A stretch of 64,000 nt of DNA from UMGS1498 sp900552335 (GCA_902477075.1 CABSFU010000002.1:66381-130380), one strand, 5' to 3'. Shown: positions 1 through 7,864, numbered from the stretch's first letter. Made by a program: numbers and translations. The notes: a model not told the origin generated them from the sequence alone.

Positions 1-59
1 TATAGAATGATAAAATAATTGTAAAAAACAATTGTATAAAATAGATAAATTGTATATAA

Positions 60-107
60 TAAAAAGGAACATACCTAATGAGTTTTTGTTAGGTATATTC
101 CTTTTTG
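60..107. terminator. Strong stem-loop terminator
   Basis: AAAAAGGAA, an unpaired C and ATACCTAA are mirrored by TTAGGTAT, an unpaired A and TTCCTTTTT across a roughly 10-nt loop. A-rich and T-rich flanks make it usable in both directions. It probably ends a gene to the left of the window. Confidence 0.8.
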
Positions 108-115
108 GTTGAATT

Positions 116-139
116 CCTAACGCCACAAGGGGCGTTAGG
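116..139. terminator. Second stem-loop, GC-rich
   Basis: The arms CCTAACGCC and GGCGTTAGG are perfect over 9 bp around a 6-nt loop and are followed by ATATGTTTTTATTTA. It lies just after the first terminator and is probably a tandem terminator. Between 142 and 341 I see no gene and no clear signal beyond a short AT hairpin near 297-318. Confidence 0.6.
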
Positions 140-341
140 ATATGTTTTTATTTACTTAAAATATAAAATATTAAAAGTAATAGGAGTAAAATGATAACAT
201 AAAGATGTTTTTCTCTATGTGTCAGAAACACAACCTCACTTTCTATAAAAAGTAAGGAATATTCTAATGCATTAGATATGTTCAACTATAAATATAAGGT
301 GTTTTAAATAAAATACCTAAAAAATTGAAATTTGATATGAA

Positions 342-457
342 TTTTGATAAGATAGATGTATAAATAAGAATAGTAATATAGTTTGTAGATAGTGAAATTC
401 TATCATTTACTGTATGCAAACAAAATGATTTTAAATACTTCTTCTGTTTTGCTGTTA
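342..457 (+). repeat. Imperfect ~115-bp noncoding repeat, left flank copy
   Basis: This stretch closely matches 63737-63857 in the other host flank. Shared blocks include AATAGTAATATAGTTTGTAG, TATGCAAA, TTTTAAATAC and TCTTCT. Both copies precede a protein gene, and both end in a T-rich run after a stem. It is a dispersed host element or a structured leader. I do not recognise it as a known riboswitch class. Confidence 0.55.
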
Positions 458-468
458 GAAAAAGCTGT

Positions 469-495
469 AAAGTTAATCTTAATGATTAACTTTTT
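469..495 (+). terminator. Hairpin with T-run before the two-component operon
   Basis: AAAGTTAATC and GATTAACTTT form a 10-bp stem around a 5-nt loop, with T residues after it. A TATAAT sits immediately downstream at 501-506, so the hairpin either ends the repeat-derived leader transcript or works as an attenuator. The operon's own promoter appears to overlap it. Confidence 0.6.
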
Positions 496-522
496 GTGTG
501 TTATAATGGTAGTGGTGATATC

Positions 523-1155
523 ATGAAGATTCTATTATTAGAAGACAATGAACTTATAGGAAAAGCGCTAGTCTATTTATTAAACGAAAATCATTATGAA
601 GTGGATTTATGTACTAATATAAAAGAAGCTAAAGAGAAAAATATGAAAATCTATGATTTAATGATATTAGATATTACTTTACCAGATGGTAATGGTATTG
701 ATTTTTATCAAGATAATAAAGAAATTAAAACAATATTTTTAACAGCTTTAGATGAAGAAGAAGATATATTAAAATGTTTTCATTTGGGGTGTGATGATTA
801 TATTACAAAACCATTTAAAACGGGTGAACTATTAGCGAAAATAAAAAGAATTTTAAATAAAGAAAATCAAATAAAAGTAAAAAATATTGTAGTAGATTTG
901 GATAAGATGATCGTATATAAAGATGGTGAAGAAATCACTTTGTCCCAATTAGAATATAAAATATTAGTTTTACTATTTCATAATTTAGATAAAGTAATTA
1001 CTCGGGAATTTATTTTAAATCAAATATGGGATGAATCGGAAAATTTTGTAGAAGATAATACATTAACGGTTTATATAAAAAGAATACGATCTAAGATAGG
1101 TGACAATATTATAAAAACAATAAAAGGAATAGGATATAGGATTGATAGCAAATGA
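523..1155 (+). CDS. OmpR/PhoB-family response regulator
   Basis: This is a DNA-binding response regulator of about 210 residues. The receiver domain (about 1-115) has the acidic pocket near the N-terminus (LLLEDNE), the phospho-acceptor Asp in ILDITLPDGNG and the conserved Lys in ITKPF. The C-terminal winged helix (about 120-210) ends in KTIKGIGYRI, typical of OmpR/PhoB proteins. I chose ATG 523 because GGTGGTGATATC precedes it and the protein then begins directly with the receiver fold. The stop overlaps the start of the downstream kinase, so the two are co-translated. Pairs of this kind next to FtsX-type transporters usually respond to cell-envelope peptides; that role is inferred from context. 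Confidence 0.93.
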   Translation: MKILLLEDNELIGKALVYLLNENHYEVDLCTNIKEAKEKNMKIYDLMILDITLPDGNGIDFYQDNKEIKTIFLTALDEEEDILKCFHLGCDDYITKPFKTGELLAKIKRILNKENQIKVKNIVVDLDKMIVYKDGEEITLSQLEYKILVLLFHNLDKVITREFILNQIWDESENFVEDNTLTVYIKRIRSKIGDNIIKTIKGIGYRIDSK

Positions 1156-2354
1156 AAGAAAAAAGTCATATAAAAATAATTATATTATTTAGTTTATTAC
1201 TGATATTATTTGTGTTTATTAGTAGTTGCATTACAAAAAAACAATATCATGAATATAGTAGCTCTGCTAATAAAAAAATAAACAATTTAATAGCTTTGAT
1301 AGAAGAAAAAAATATAAATATTACAAATGATGAAATATTTGAAATATTAAATGACGATAAAGAAAATGTGATTCGTCAATATGGAATTGATATAAATCAA
1401 GATAGTATTTTGACAGATTATCCAAATATTCAAAAAAAATATAAGATGATTTATAGTATAATATTAGTCATTTATACAAGCTTTATTTTCTTAATTTATT
1501 TTTATTATCACTACAAAGAACAAAAAAAGATAAAACAAATTACGAATTATATTAAAGAAATTAATCAAAAAAAATATTATTTGGATATAAAAGACAATGG
1601 TGAAGATGAGTTATCTTTATTAAAAAATGAATTGTATAAAATAACAGTGATGTTAAAAGAACAAACAGAATTATTAAAAAAAGATAAAATCAATTTAAAA
1701 GATTCCATTAGTGATATTTCTCATCAATTAAAAACCCCTTTAACTTCTATTTCCATTTTATTGGATGATATTTTAGAAAATCCTAACATGAATAAAAAAA
1801 CAAGAGATGAATTTTTATATAATATTCGACAAGAAGCAAATAATATTCAAATTTTAGTTCAAAATTTATTAAAATTATCTAAATTTGATGCAAATGTAAT
1901 TGAATTTAAAAAAGAAAAAATAAATGTAAAAGATTTAATCAATCATTCTTTAAACAAATTAGAAATTATAAGAGAATTAAAAAATATATCCATTCATGTG
2001 GATTGCGATAAAAAAATTTATATTAATGGTGATTCTACTTGGGAAGCAGAAGCTATATCTAATATCTTAAAAAATTCGATTGAATATTCTGATAAGGATG
2101 CTAATATTGATATTAAAGTAGAAGATAATCCTTTTTATGTAAAAATTATAATAAAAGATTATGGAAAAGGAATAAAAGAAAAAGACTTAAAAAATATTTT
2201 TAAAAGATTTTATAAAGGGGAAAATTCTATTTCTGGTAGTATTGGAATAGGATTAAATTTATCTCAAAAAATAGTAGAAAAAGATAATGGTTTTATAGAT
2301 GTTTCATCTACAGAAGAGGAAACTGCTTTTGAAATAAAATATATTAAAAGTTAA
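1152..2354 (+). CDS. Sensor histidine kinase
   Basis: This 400-residue membrane kinase is the partner of the preceding regulator, with overlapping stop and start codons. It has transmembrane segments at about 8-26 and 97-117 enclosing a short extracytoplasmic loop of about 70 residues. A HAMP-like and coiled region follows, then the dimerisation box DISHQLKTPLTS with the phosphorylated His, and an ATPase domain with N box (ILKNSIEYS), G1 (KDYGKGI), F box (FKRFYKG) and G2 (GIGLNLSQ). All key motifs are intact. The stimulus is unknown. A BceS/YvcQ-like role for the nearby ATPase-permease gene is plausible but inferred. Confidence 0.93.
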   Translation: MKEKSHIKIIILFSLLLILFVFISSCITKKQYHEYSSSANKKINNLIALIEEKNINITNDEIFEILNDDKENVIRQYGIDINQDSILTDYPNIQKKYKMIYSIILVIYTSFIFLIYFYYHYKEQKKIKQITNYIKEINQKKYYLDIKDNGEDELSLLKNELYKITVMLKEQTELLKKDKINLKDSISDISHQLKTPLTSISILLDDILENPNMNKKTRDEFLYNIRQEANNIQILVQNLLKLSKFDANVIEFKKEKINVKDLINHSLNKLEIIRELKNISIHVDCDKKIYINGDSTWEAEAISNILKNSIEYSDKDANIDIKVEDNPFYVKIIIKDYGKGIKEKDLKNIFKRFYKGENSISGSIGIGLNLSQKIVEKDNGFIDVSSTEEETAFEIKYIKS

Positions 2355-2376
2355 AATGATATCATTTTAACTTTTT
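2350..2376 (+). terminator. Terminator of the two-component operon
   Basis: GTTAAAATGAT and ATCATTTTAAC form a perfect 11-bp palindrome beginning inside the kinase stop region, followed by five T residues. Confidence 0.8.
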
Positions 2377-2525
2377 AGAATGCTTGAAATCATAAGATAG
2401 TAATACTAAATCATTAAAATAGCATACGAAAATAAAAAAATGGTAATTTGAATCATAAAAAAAGATCTGCTAAAGTGTAGTAGACAGGAGATGATAGATA
2501 TTCCATAAAGAGTTTATAAAACATA

Positions 2526-2560
2526 AAAAAGAAACTATTTTTATCTAAATAGTCTTCTTG
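2526..2560 (-). terminator. Terminator of the collagen-like gene
   Basis: Read on the minus strand, GAAGACTATTT pairs with AAATAGTTTC (one bulge), followed by six T residues, just after the stop codon of the collagen-like gene. The rest of 2377-2525 shows no gene. Confidence 0.7.
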
Positions 2561-3253
2561 TTAAGCTTCTTGTCTTCCTAAATACTCAATGAATATAGTT
2601 ACTAATGAATTTGTAAAATATGAATTAGAATTAATATCTTGCAAATCTGGTGAATTTAAATAGAATGTTTGGTTCCCTAAGTTAACGATTTCGTAGGCAT
2701 CTTCTGTATTAACAATAGAAATAATTCCTTCTGCAACAATTTGATTTGCTATTTCATTATTTTTCCAACAACTTGCTCCTATATAAACATCATCAGTATT
2801 TGTTTTTCTAAAACCAATTGTAATGAAATCGGTTTTTGTATCAAAAGCAGCAGGTAATTTGTGATAAGCAGATATGGTAATGCTTACGTGATAATATCCG
2901 ATTGTATTAAATTGAATCATATTATTATTTAGCGTGACTAAATTCGTCATGTCTAATTCTTTTCTGGTAATGGGAATTTGTTTTAACACAGGAACAATGA
3001 TGCCATTTTCTTCCACTCCATCATTATAAGTCACTAAATAGCTGGATCGAGCATTATTATTTCCTTGCATTCCTTGTGGACCTGTTGGACCAATATCACC
3101 TTTTTCTCCCTGCATTCCTTGTGGCCCGATATCACCTTTTTCACCTTTAGGACCCGTTGGGCCTATTAAAAGATAGGGATATTTTTTATTAAAATCTATT
3201 TTTTTTAAGGCTTTTTGATATATTTCTTTATCTGAATTGCATTTTTTATTCAT
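2561..3253 (-). CDS. Collagen-like surface protein with C-terminal globular domain
   Basis: About 230 residues. After a charged N-terminal stretch of about 30 residues comes a short run of Gly-X-Y triplets (GPTGPKGEKGDIGPQG and similar) to about residue 62. A beta-rich C-terminal domain of about 165 residues follows, resembling the trimerising heads of BclA/C1q-like bacterial collagens. ATG 3253 is preceded by AAGGAGGT, so the longer reading frame to 3301 is unlikely. There is no signal peptide, LPXTG motif or membrane segment. In Bacillales such proteins sit on spores or the cell surface; that location is inferred. The collagen run is very short, about 10 triplets, which suggests a small trimeric stalk. 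Confidence 0.85.
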   Translation of the reverse strand: MNKKCNSDKEIYQKALKKIDFNKKYPYLLIGPTGPKGEKGDIGPQGMQGEKGDIGPTGPQGMQGNNNARSSYLVTYNDGVEENGIIVPVLKQIPITRKELDMTNLVTLNNNMIQFNTIGYYHVSITISAYHKLPAAFDTKTDFITIGFRKTNTDDVYIGASCWKNNEIANQIVAEGIISIVNTEDAYEIVNLGNQTFYLNSPDLQDINSNSYFTNSLVTIFIEYLGRQEA

Positions 3254-3379
3254 AAAAAACCTCCTTTTAGTATAGAATATGCTTTTAAAATATTGTTGCA
3301 TAATGTAAAATACTATTTTAATGGTTCAAAACTGAAAATAATAAAGTATAATAGATATTAGTGAAGAAAGGAAAAAATT

Positions 3380-3709
3380 ATGGTTGGTAAAAAACAAGAA
3401 GAAAATATAACAAAAAGAATTTTAATTACATTAAAACTATTTTATGAAAATAAAGGAAGAATTAATGATGAACAATTAGCTAGATTAGTATCGATGGAAG
3501 GAATTGTTACTTCTTCTAGTACGGTTGGTCGTGATTTGACAAGTAATCGTTTAAAAAAACTAATTCCAGAAAATGAGTATGAAGAAATTCAAAGATTGCG
3601 TAAACAAAATAAAGAACTAGGTAAGAGTTTAGGAGGCAAAAATTTTGCTTTTTATAACGATTGTACCAGAAATGAAAGTGGACAATTTACGGGAAGTAAA
3701 AAAAGATAA
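3380..3709 (+). CDS. Small conserved protein, possible winged-helix
   Basis: A basic protein of 109 residues that I do not recognise by name. Residues 8-70 look like a helix-turn-helix region: a helix, a short NKGRINDEQLARLV segment, then SSSTVGRDLTSNRLKKL, which reads like a recognition helix. The C-terminus is rich in Lys, Asn and Gly. An AGAAAGGAAAAAA ribosome site precedes ATG 3380. It lies 31 bp upstream of the ATPase gene and may be transcribed with it. A DNA-binding role is inferred from the fold impression only. Confidence 0.7.
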   Translation: MVGKKQEENITKRILITLKLFYENKGRINDEQLARLVSMEGIVTSSSTVGRDLTSNRLKKLIPENEYEEIQRLRKQNKELGKSLGGKNFAFYNDCTRNESGQFTGSKKR

Positions 3710-3740
3710 CTAAGTATATAGAAAAGAAAGGATGGAAATT

Positions 3741-4310
3741 TTGTTAGAATTAAGAAAAATAAGTAAAATTTATCAAATAAATGATTTTAAACAAAAGGCA
3801 TTGAATCATGTAGATTTAAAGTTTAGAGATAATGAATTTGTATCTATTTTAGGACCAAGTGGAAGTGGAAAAACTACACTTTTAAATATTATTGGTGGTT
3901 TAGATCAATATACCGATGGTGATTTAATAATTAATGGAATATCTACAAAAAATTATAAAAATCAAGATTGGGATACCTATCGCAATCATAAAATCGGTTT
4001 TGTTTTTCAAAACTATAATTTAATACCACATCAAACGGCTTTAGTAAATGTAGAGTTAGCTTTAACACTTTCTGGTATTTCAAAAGAGGAGAGAAGAAAA
4101 AGAGCAATTACTGTTTTAAAAAAAGTAGGTTTGGAAAAACATATTCATAAAAAACCAAACCAAATGTCTGGTGGACAAATGCAAAGAATTGCGATTGCAA
4201 GAGCACTTATTAATAATCCAGATATTTTATTAGCTGATGAACCAACAGGAGCATTGTTTAAATCCAAAAAATATAATAGTTGTAATTTAAGGCCTTTATA
4301 TTCCTTATAA
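3741..4310 (+). pseudogene. ABC transporter ATPase, 5' part, interrupted by the ICE
   Basis: This is the N-terminal portion of a MacB/LolD-type ATPase. It has Walker A (GPSGSGKTT), Q-loop (FVFQNYNLIP), signature (MSGGQMQRIAIARAL) and Walker B followed by DEPTGA. The native sequence then stops at the element boundary. About 20 foreign residues encoded by the ICE follow before the stop at 4310, so the D-loop, H-loop and permease domain are missing. The rest of the gene lies at 61883-63682. I prefer TTG 3741 as the start because AAAGGATGG is spaced correctly before it; ATG 3732 lies inside that ribosome site. The truncated protein could not hydrolyse ATP normally. Confidence 0.93.
4241..4249 (+). 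other. attL core
   Basis: The core ACCAACAGG lies within the codons for Glu-Pro-Thr-Gly of the ATPase Walker B/D-loop region. The identical 9-mer recurs at 61882-61890, and flanking bases (GC two positions later) also agree. Serine recombinases recombine within such short cores. The exact crossover dinucleotide cannot be told from one sequence. Confidence 0.75.
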
Positions 4311-4333
4311 TACTAAATAAATTAATATTCATT

Positions 4334-4362
4334 GATATAGAAAAAAATCTATATCTTTTTTT
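4334..4362 (+). terminator. Terminator at the left end of the ICE
   Basis: GATATAGA and TCTATATC form an 8-bp stem with a six-A loop and seven T residues. It would stop host transcription running from the broken ATPase gene into the methyltransferase. Confidence 0.8.
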
Positions 4363-4408
4363 ATTACAAATATTTTTGTCAAAGAAATAATAAAGGGGGG
4401 TTGATAAA

Positions 4409-5287
4409 ATGACAAATGAAATAATAAAAGTAGGAACTTTTTTTAGTGGAATAGGATCACCGGAAAAAGCTTTAGAAAGATTAAAAAGTGAAGGACATAT
4501 TAAAGATTATAAAGTAGAATTTTTTTCAGAAATAGATAAAAATGCAATTAAAAGCTATTGTGTAATTCATAATGTTGATGAAAGTTTAAATCTCGGTAGT
4601 ATAACTGATATTAAAGGTAAAGATTTACCATATTGTGATTTATGGATAGGTGGTTTTCCATGTCAAGATATATCTTGTGCTGGTAAGATGAAAGGATTTG
4701 ATTTTACAAGTTCTACAAGATCATCACTTGGTTGGGAGATGATTAGATTACTTAAAGAAGTAAAAACAAAACCCAAATATGTTATATTTGAAAACGTAGC
4801 TATGATAACAAGTAGGAAATTTAAGGAAACATTAAGCTTATTTAAAGAGGATTTAATAAGTTTAGGATATACATTATATGATCAATTATTAAGCGCTACT
4901 GATTATGGAATACCTCAAACTAGAACGAGGTATTTTTTAATCGCTATTTTAGATAATCAAAAAAATTTTAAATTTCCAGAAAAGATAGAAAATAATATAA
5001 TTTTAAAAAATTTATTAGAGGAATGTGTAGATGAAAAATATTACTTAACAAATTCTAATTATGTAATTAGAGGAGATAAAAGAATATTTAAGCATAAGAA
5101 TAGAGAAGATATAGAATATGAAGTGGATATGAAAAAACACTTAATTGGTGGTGTTTGTGGAATCGATAAACATACAAAGTTTGCTATATCATCAAGATTA
5201 TTCTCTATTTATGGTAATTCACCTACATTGACGGCAAGCAATACATCGGATAACAGTAAAATTGTTGTAGAAAGTGAGGCAGAATAA
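4409..5287 (+). CDS. DNA (cytosine-5) methyltransferase, large catalytic part
   Basis: 292 residues carrying C5-methyltransferase motif I (FFSGIGSPEKAL), motif IV with catalytic Cys85 (GGFPCQDIS), motif VI (ENVAMI) and motif VIII (QTRTRYF), then a target-recognition-like region. The frame ends before motifs IX and X. Those are encoded by the next ORF, which overlaps it as TAATG. GGGGGG precedes ATG 4409. ICE and phage C5 enzymes commonly protect the element from host restriction. Activity would require the two chains to associate, so this is either a natural two-subunit enzyme or a broken one. Confidence 0.9.
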   Translation: MTNEIIKVGTFFSGIGSPEKALERLKSEGHIKDYKVEFFSEIDKNAIKSYCVIHNVDESLNLGSITDIKGKDLPYCDLWIGGFPCQDISCAGKMKGFDFTSSTRSSLGWEMIRLLKEVKTKPKYVIFENVAMITSRKFKETLSLFKEDLISLGYTLYDQLLSATDYGIPQTRTRYFLIAILDNQKNFKFPEKIENNIILKNLLEECVDEKYYLTNSNYVIRGDKRIFKHKNREDIEYEVDMKKHLIGGVCGIDKHTKFAISSRLFSIYGNSPTLTASNTSDNSKIVVESEAE

Positions 5288-5457
5288 TGAGAATCAGAAG
5301 GTTAACACCAAAAGAAACGTGGAGGTTAATGGGATTTGATGATAATGATTTTGAAAAAGCGAGTAAAGTTTGTAGTGAAACTAATCTTTATCATCAAGCG
5401 GGAAATTCTATTGTAGTGAATGTAATGTATTCAATTTTAAAAGAATTACTAAAATAA
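5287..5457 (+). CDS. C5 methyltransferase C-terminal subunit (motifs IX-X)
   Basis: A 56-residue ORF starting at ATG 5287, which shares its A with the TAA stop of the large part. It begins RRLTPKETWRLMGF, the motif IX region, and has YHQAGNSIVVNVM, motif X, which normally packs beside motif I in the SAM-binding domain. Both motifs are well preserved and the overlap allows translational coupling. That fits a split but working enzyme better than random decay. Confidence 0.85.
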   Translation: MRIRRLTPKETWRLMGFDDNDFEKASKVCSETNLYHQAGNSIVVNVMYSILKELLK

Positions 5458-5480
5458 AAAGATGCTATTTTGCATCCTTA
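5455..5480. terminator. Bidirectional terminator between convergent genes
   Basis: GATGC and GCATC form a short stem with a T-rich loop, flanked by A and T runs, between the methyltransferase and the convergent regulator gene. Confidence 0.5.
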
Positions 5481-5728
5481 TTATTCTCCATAAGTTTCTC
5501 ATAACCATCAAAAAAATTTCTGATATCAAAATTATATTTTTGCGCTAAAAAGAAAAGGGTATCCAGTGAAATTCCTGTATCTACATTTGGACTTTCTATG
5601 TGAGATATAAAACTTCTACTCATATCAGTATCTTCTGCCATCTTTTCTTGTGATTTACCAATTATATCTTTTCTTATGGATTTCATATTTTGTCCTATAA
5701 GGGCGAAAAGTTCATAAGTATTTTTCAC
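5465..5728 (-). CDS. Xre-family helix-turn-helix regulator
   Basis: A protein of 87 residues with a single Cro/CI-type DNA-binding domain (about 10-70): IRKDIIGKSQEKMAEDTDMSRSF provides helices 2 and 3, followed by SHIE and LDTLFFLAQ. The start is GTG 5728 with AGGAGGG upstream on the minus strand. The upstream minus-strand region contains an inverted repeat TGCTC/GAGCA around CTTATAAG (5775-5795) that may be its operator. It is likely a repressor of the element. Confidence 0.85.
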   Translation of the reverse strand: MKNTYELFALIGQNMKSIRKDIIGKSQEKMAEDTDMSRSFISHIESPNVDTGISLDTLFFLAQKYNFDIRNFFDGYEKLMENNKDAK

Positions 5729-5846
5729 AAAAATCCCTCCTATATATAATTTTATAGGAAATATTGATTTTATACTGCTCTCTTATAAGGAGCAATTTTG
5801 TTGCACGGTATTAATACTTTTGTGTTATAATTAAATTGGCACGAAA

Positions 5847-5872
5847 AAAGAATACTTTAGATAGTATTCTTT
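5847..5872 (-). terminator. Terminator of the second Xre gene
   Basis: AAAGAATACT and AGTATTCTTT form a perfect 10-bp stem with a 6-nt loop, overlapping the stop codon of the minus-strand gene that ends at 5871. Confidence 0.7.
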
Positions 5873-6131
5873 ATCGCCTAGGAATACGACGATTTTCAAT
5901 ATTTTTCCTTTTCTCAAATAATTGGAAAAGTTCAACATTAAGTGTAGTTGCGATGTGATCAATATAGTCGATTCTAGTATTTCTTTTAGCATTTTCTAAA
6001 TTAGATACATAAGTAGGTGTAGTTCCAAGTTTATCGGCAAAATCTTCTTGAGACCAACCTTTTTGTAATCTATAATACACAATATTATTTGCTAAAATAT
6101 TACGAGCATTTGATTTCAATTTTATTGTCAT
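5871..6131 (-). CDS. Xre-family helix-turn-helix regulator
   Basis: About 86 residues with a Cro/CI domain: VYYRLQKGWSQEDFADKLGTTPTYVSNLE contains the classic helix-turn-helix, then YIDHIATTLNVELFQLF. ATG 6131 is used, with GTG 6134 just before it, after AAGGAAGGAT on the minus strand. It is divergent from 6296. The intervening DNA has inverted ACTTACTAC/GTAGTAAGT-type repeats near 6148-6170 and 6190-6206 that suit a repressor acting on both directions. It may be a lysogeny-type switch for the ICE. Confidence 0.87.
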   Translation of the reverse strand: MTIKLKSNARNILANNIVYYRLQKGWSQEDFADKLGTTPTYVSNLENAKRNTRIDYIDHIATTLNVELFQLFEKRKNIENRRIPRR

Positions 6132-6134
6132 CAC

Positions 6135-6295
6135 ATCCTTCCTTTTTACTTACTACTATTGTAATAAGTTTATGAAAATCGAACCATACTAACTATGTAG
6201 TAAGTTATCTTAATTATAGTAAATTAAAAAGGGAAAAATGTTGGATTTTGTGCTAAAACAAAAAGGTAGATATTTTATAAGAAAAGGAGCTAGAT
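6135..6295. promoter_or_regulatory. Divergent control region with inverted repeats
   Basis: Between the divergent Xre gene and the gene at 6296 lie related inverted sequences: ACTTACTAC followed by TAATAAGT, and AACTATGTAGTAAGTT. They look like two operator copies about 45 bp apart. A 12-mer AAAAAGGTAGAT at 6260-6271 recurs inverted at 6821-6832, on the other side of the next gene. Confidence 0.45.
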
Positions 6296-6784
6296 ATGAA
6301 CAAAGAAAATTTAAATAGATATGTTAAAGAAATATCTGATATTTTAGACGGCAAAATTAAAATTATTACCTCAATTGAATATTACTATGATTTAGAAAAA
6401 CTAACATCTTCACTAAAAGATTTATCTGATATAGAAGCTGAAAATGTTTTAGAACAATTGATTAATGAAAAACTAGAACAAATTAAGAAAAGTGATAAAG
6501 CAGATAAATTTAGAGAAAATAATAGACTTGTGGATGATGTAACTGAATTCTTCTATGATGATAAAGAAGAAGATGGTGCTGTTGTTGAAGAAGGAAGTTG
6601 CATAGCAACAGATTTAGTTTTAAAAACAATAGGTATAAATGGTAGAAAAATTGAATTACCAGTAAAGATTTCATATATAAAAGAATATTGTATAAGTAAT
6701 ATTATTGAGGAAAAGGATATAAGAAAAACGTTGTTGTGGATAGTTTTAGAACTATCAGTTGTAAGTTATTTTTTAAACAATTAA
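6296..6784 (+). CDS. Unknown acidic helical protein
   Basis: 162 residues, rich in Glu, Asp and Lys, predicted largely helical to about residue 95. A more hydrophobic C-terminal third follows (LLWIVLELSVVSYFL at the very end, possibly amphipathic or membrane-contacting). AAAAGGAGC precedes ATG 6296. I do not recognise a family. It lies between the Xre switch and the retroelement, separated from Avd by a terminator, so it is probably regulated by the Xre protein rather than being part of the DGR. Confidence 0.65.
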   Translation: MNKENLNRYVKEISDILDGKIKIITSIEYYYDLEKLTSSLKDLSDIEAENVLEQLINEKLEQIKKSDKADKFRENNRLVDDVTEFFYDDKEEDGAVVEEGSCIATDLVLKTIGINGRKIELPVKISYIKEYCISNIIEEKDIRKTLLWIVLELSVVSYFLNN

Positions 6785-6835
6785 AAATAACATATATAAG
6801 TAGTAGTTAGCAGTACCTAAATCTACCTTTTTAAG

Positions 6836-6862
6836 ACACTTCTAATACTATGGAAGTGTTTT
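6836..6862 (+). terminator. Terminator before the DGR
   Basis: ACACTTC and GAAGTGT form a 7-bp stem with a 10-nt loop followed by T residues. It separates the unknown gene from the retroelement. Confidence 0.65.
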
Positions 6863-6906
6863 ATATTGTAATTAAGTTATATTTATATAGAAAAGGTCGT
6901 GATTTG

Positions 6907-7494
6907 ATGTTACAAGTTAGTAGAGCCAACAATCTTAAAGTTCCAAAAGCATTAGAAAATACTATTGATAATTTAAATAGTGTTGATGACAAAGTTGCAG
7001 TAAAACAAGCTCTAGCAACAGCAAATAATCAAAAATTTAATAAGAATAAAGTAAAAGAAAATGTTGAAAAAGATGGTGAATTAGAAAAAATTGAAAAAAT
7101 TCCATTTAATGCAAATGATTTAATGGTTATTACAGTTGTAAAAAAATTAGGAGCTTATATAATTGCAGTTACTGAAAAATCTCCAGCTAAATATAGAGGG
7201 GTGTTTGTTAATCGCATGCAAAATTTATCATTAGAAATATTAGAGTTGCTTTTACAAGCAAATTTTGTAAGAATAGATTGCTTAGATAATAAAAAAAAGA
7301 GAGAAGAATATCAAAAGGATGCAATAATAAAGTTAAAAATGTTAGGTTATATATCAATGGTAGCAGAAAATTCAAATTGTATTTTATCTAGACAATTTAA
7401 ACAAATCTCTATACAAATTGGTGAATCTATTAACTTGATAGCAGCATGGAAGAAAAGCGATGATTCTAGATGGAACAGTCGTACAAATAATTAA
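6907..7494 (+). CDS. avd: DGR accessory variability determinant (Avd-like four-helix bundle)
   Basis: About 195 residues. The C-terminal 120 residues read as a four-helix bundle. They include DLMVITVVKKLGAYIIAVTE and a helix with RMQNLSLEILELLLQANFVR, the pattern of Avd/S23-type bundles. The helices are basic, as expected for a pentameric Avd that binds RNA and the reverse transcriptase. The N-terminal 60 residues are charged and probably flexible. ATG 6907 is preferred over 6850 because the longer frame runs through the terminator hairpin. It lies directly upstream of the template repeat and reverse transcriptase, the normal DGR neighbourhood. In known DGRs Avd is required for mutagenic reverse transcription. 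Confidence 0.85.
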   Translation: MLQVSRANNLKVPKALENTIDNLNSVDDKVAVKQALATANNQKFNKNKVKENVEKDGELEKIEKIPFNANDLMVITVVKKLGAYIIAVTEKSPAKYRGVFVNRMQNLSLEILELLLQANFVRIDCLDNKKKREEYQKDAIIKLKMLGYISMVAENSNCILSRQFKQISIQIGESINLIAAWKKSDDSRWNSRTNN

Positions 7495-7864
7495 AGGATT
7501 TTAAACCGAAAGGTTTTTAATTAAGTAAATAATTTATTCTAGCGGCTTTGCTTGTGTTGCGCCTTCGGCGCAGGGCTTTGTCTTTGTCCGCGCGGTCAAT
7601 AAGAATGGTAATAGGAACAACAAATATAGATACAAACGCAATGGTGCTGTTCGCCCAGATTTGCTTTTGAAGAGATTATAAAATCTAAAAAACAGGTCAG
7701 AGAAATATATTTTAAGTAAAATATATCAGAACTTTAAAGCAAAGGAATTATTTACTTTTCTAACCGCTATAATAGTGCGGTGGATAAATTTTAGTGCTCA
7801 CACCAACAACGATATGTATGTATTTTTGAAGGTTAAAAAGGAGCACTTTTTTGGTGGTGATTAT
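7495..7864 (+). ncRNA. DGR template RNA region with structured flanks
   Basis: A 370-bp noncoding stretch between avd and the reverse transcriptase gene holds the template repeat. Hairpins are: AAACC/GGTTT with a GAAA loop at 7503-7516; TGCGCC/GGCGCA at 7558-7572; ATATATTTT/AAAATATAT at 7705-7726; and ACCGC/GCGGT at 7763-7781. DGR template RNAs need structured sequence on both sides of TR for priming and Avd binding. The GC-rich part (7543-7600) stands out sharply from the AT-rich surroundings. Confidence 0.75.
7585..7664 (+). repeat. DGR template repeat (TR)
   Basis: This 80-bp sequence matches 9189-9269. Every one of the 11 substitutions lies at a TR adenine (7599, 7602, 7604, 7611, 7616, 7619, 7623, 7624, 7635, 7640, 7659), and no C, G or T of TR is changed. 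Read in the target frame, the TR codons are mostly AAT, AAC and AAA/AAG (N K N G N R N N K), the classic design in which adenine mutagenesis gives wide amino-acid choice. The 3' part GGTGCTGTTCGCCCAG is identical and would act as the initiation-of-homing region. Confidence 0.95.

Noticed and set aside
6260..6832. 12-bp inverted repeat AAAAAGGTAGAT flanking the gene at 6296, considered as a mini-transposon
   Set aside because: The arms are short, no target duplication is seen and the DNA is AT-rich, so chance or regulatory use is as likely.
7775..7864. N-terminal extension of the reverse transcriptase
   Set aside because: The extra 30 codons overlap a hairpin of the template RNA region, and ATG 7865 has a better ribosome site.
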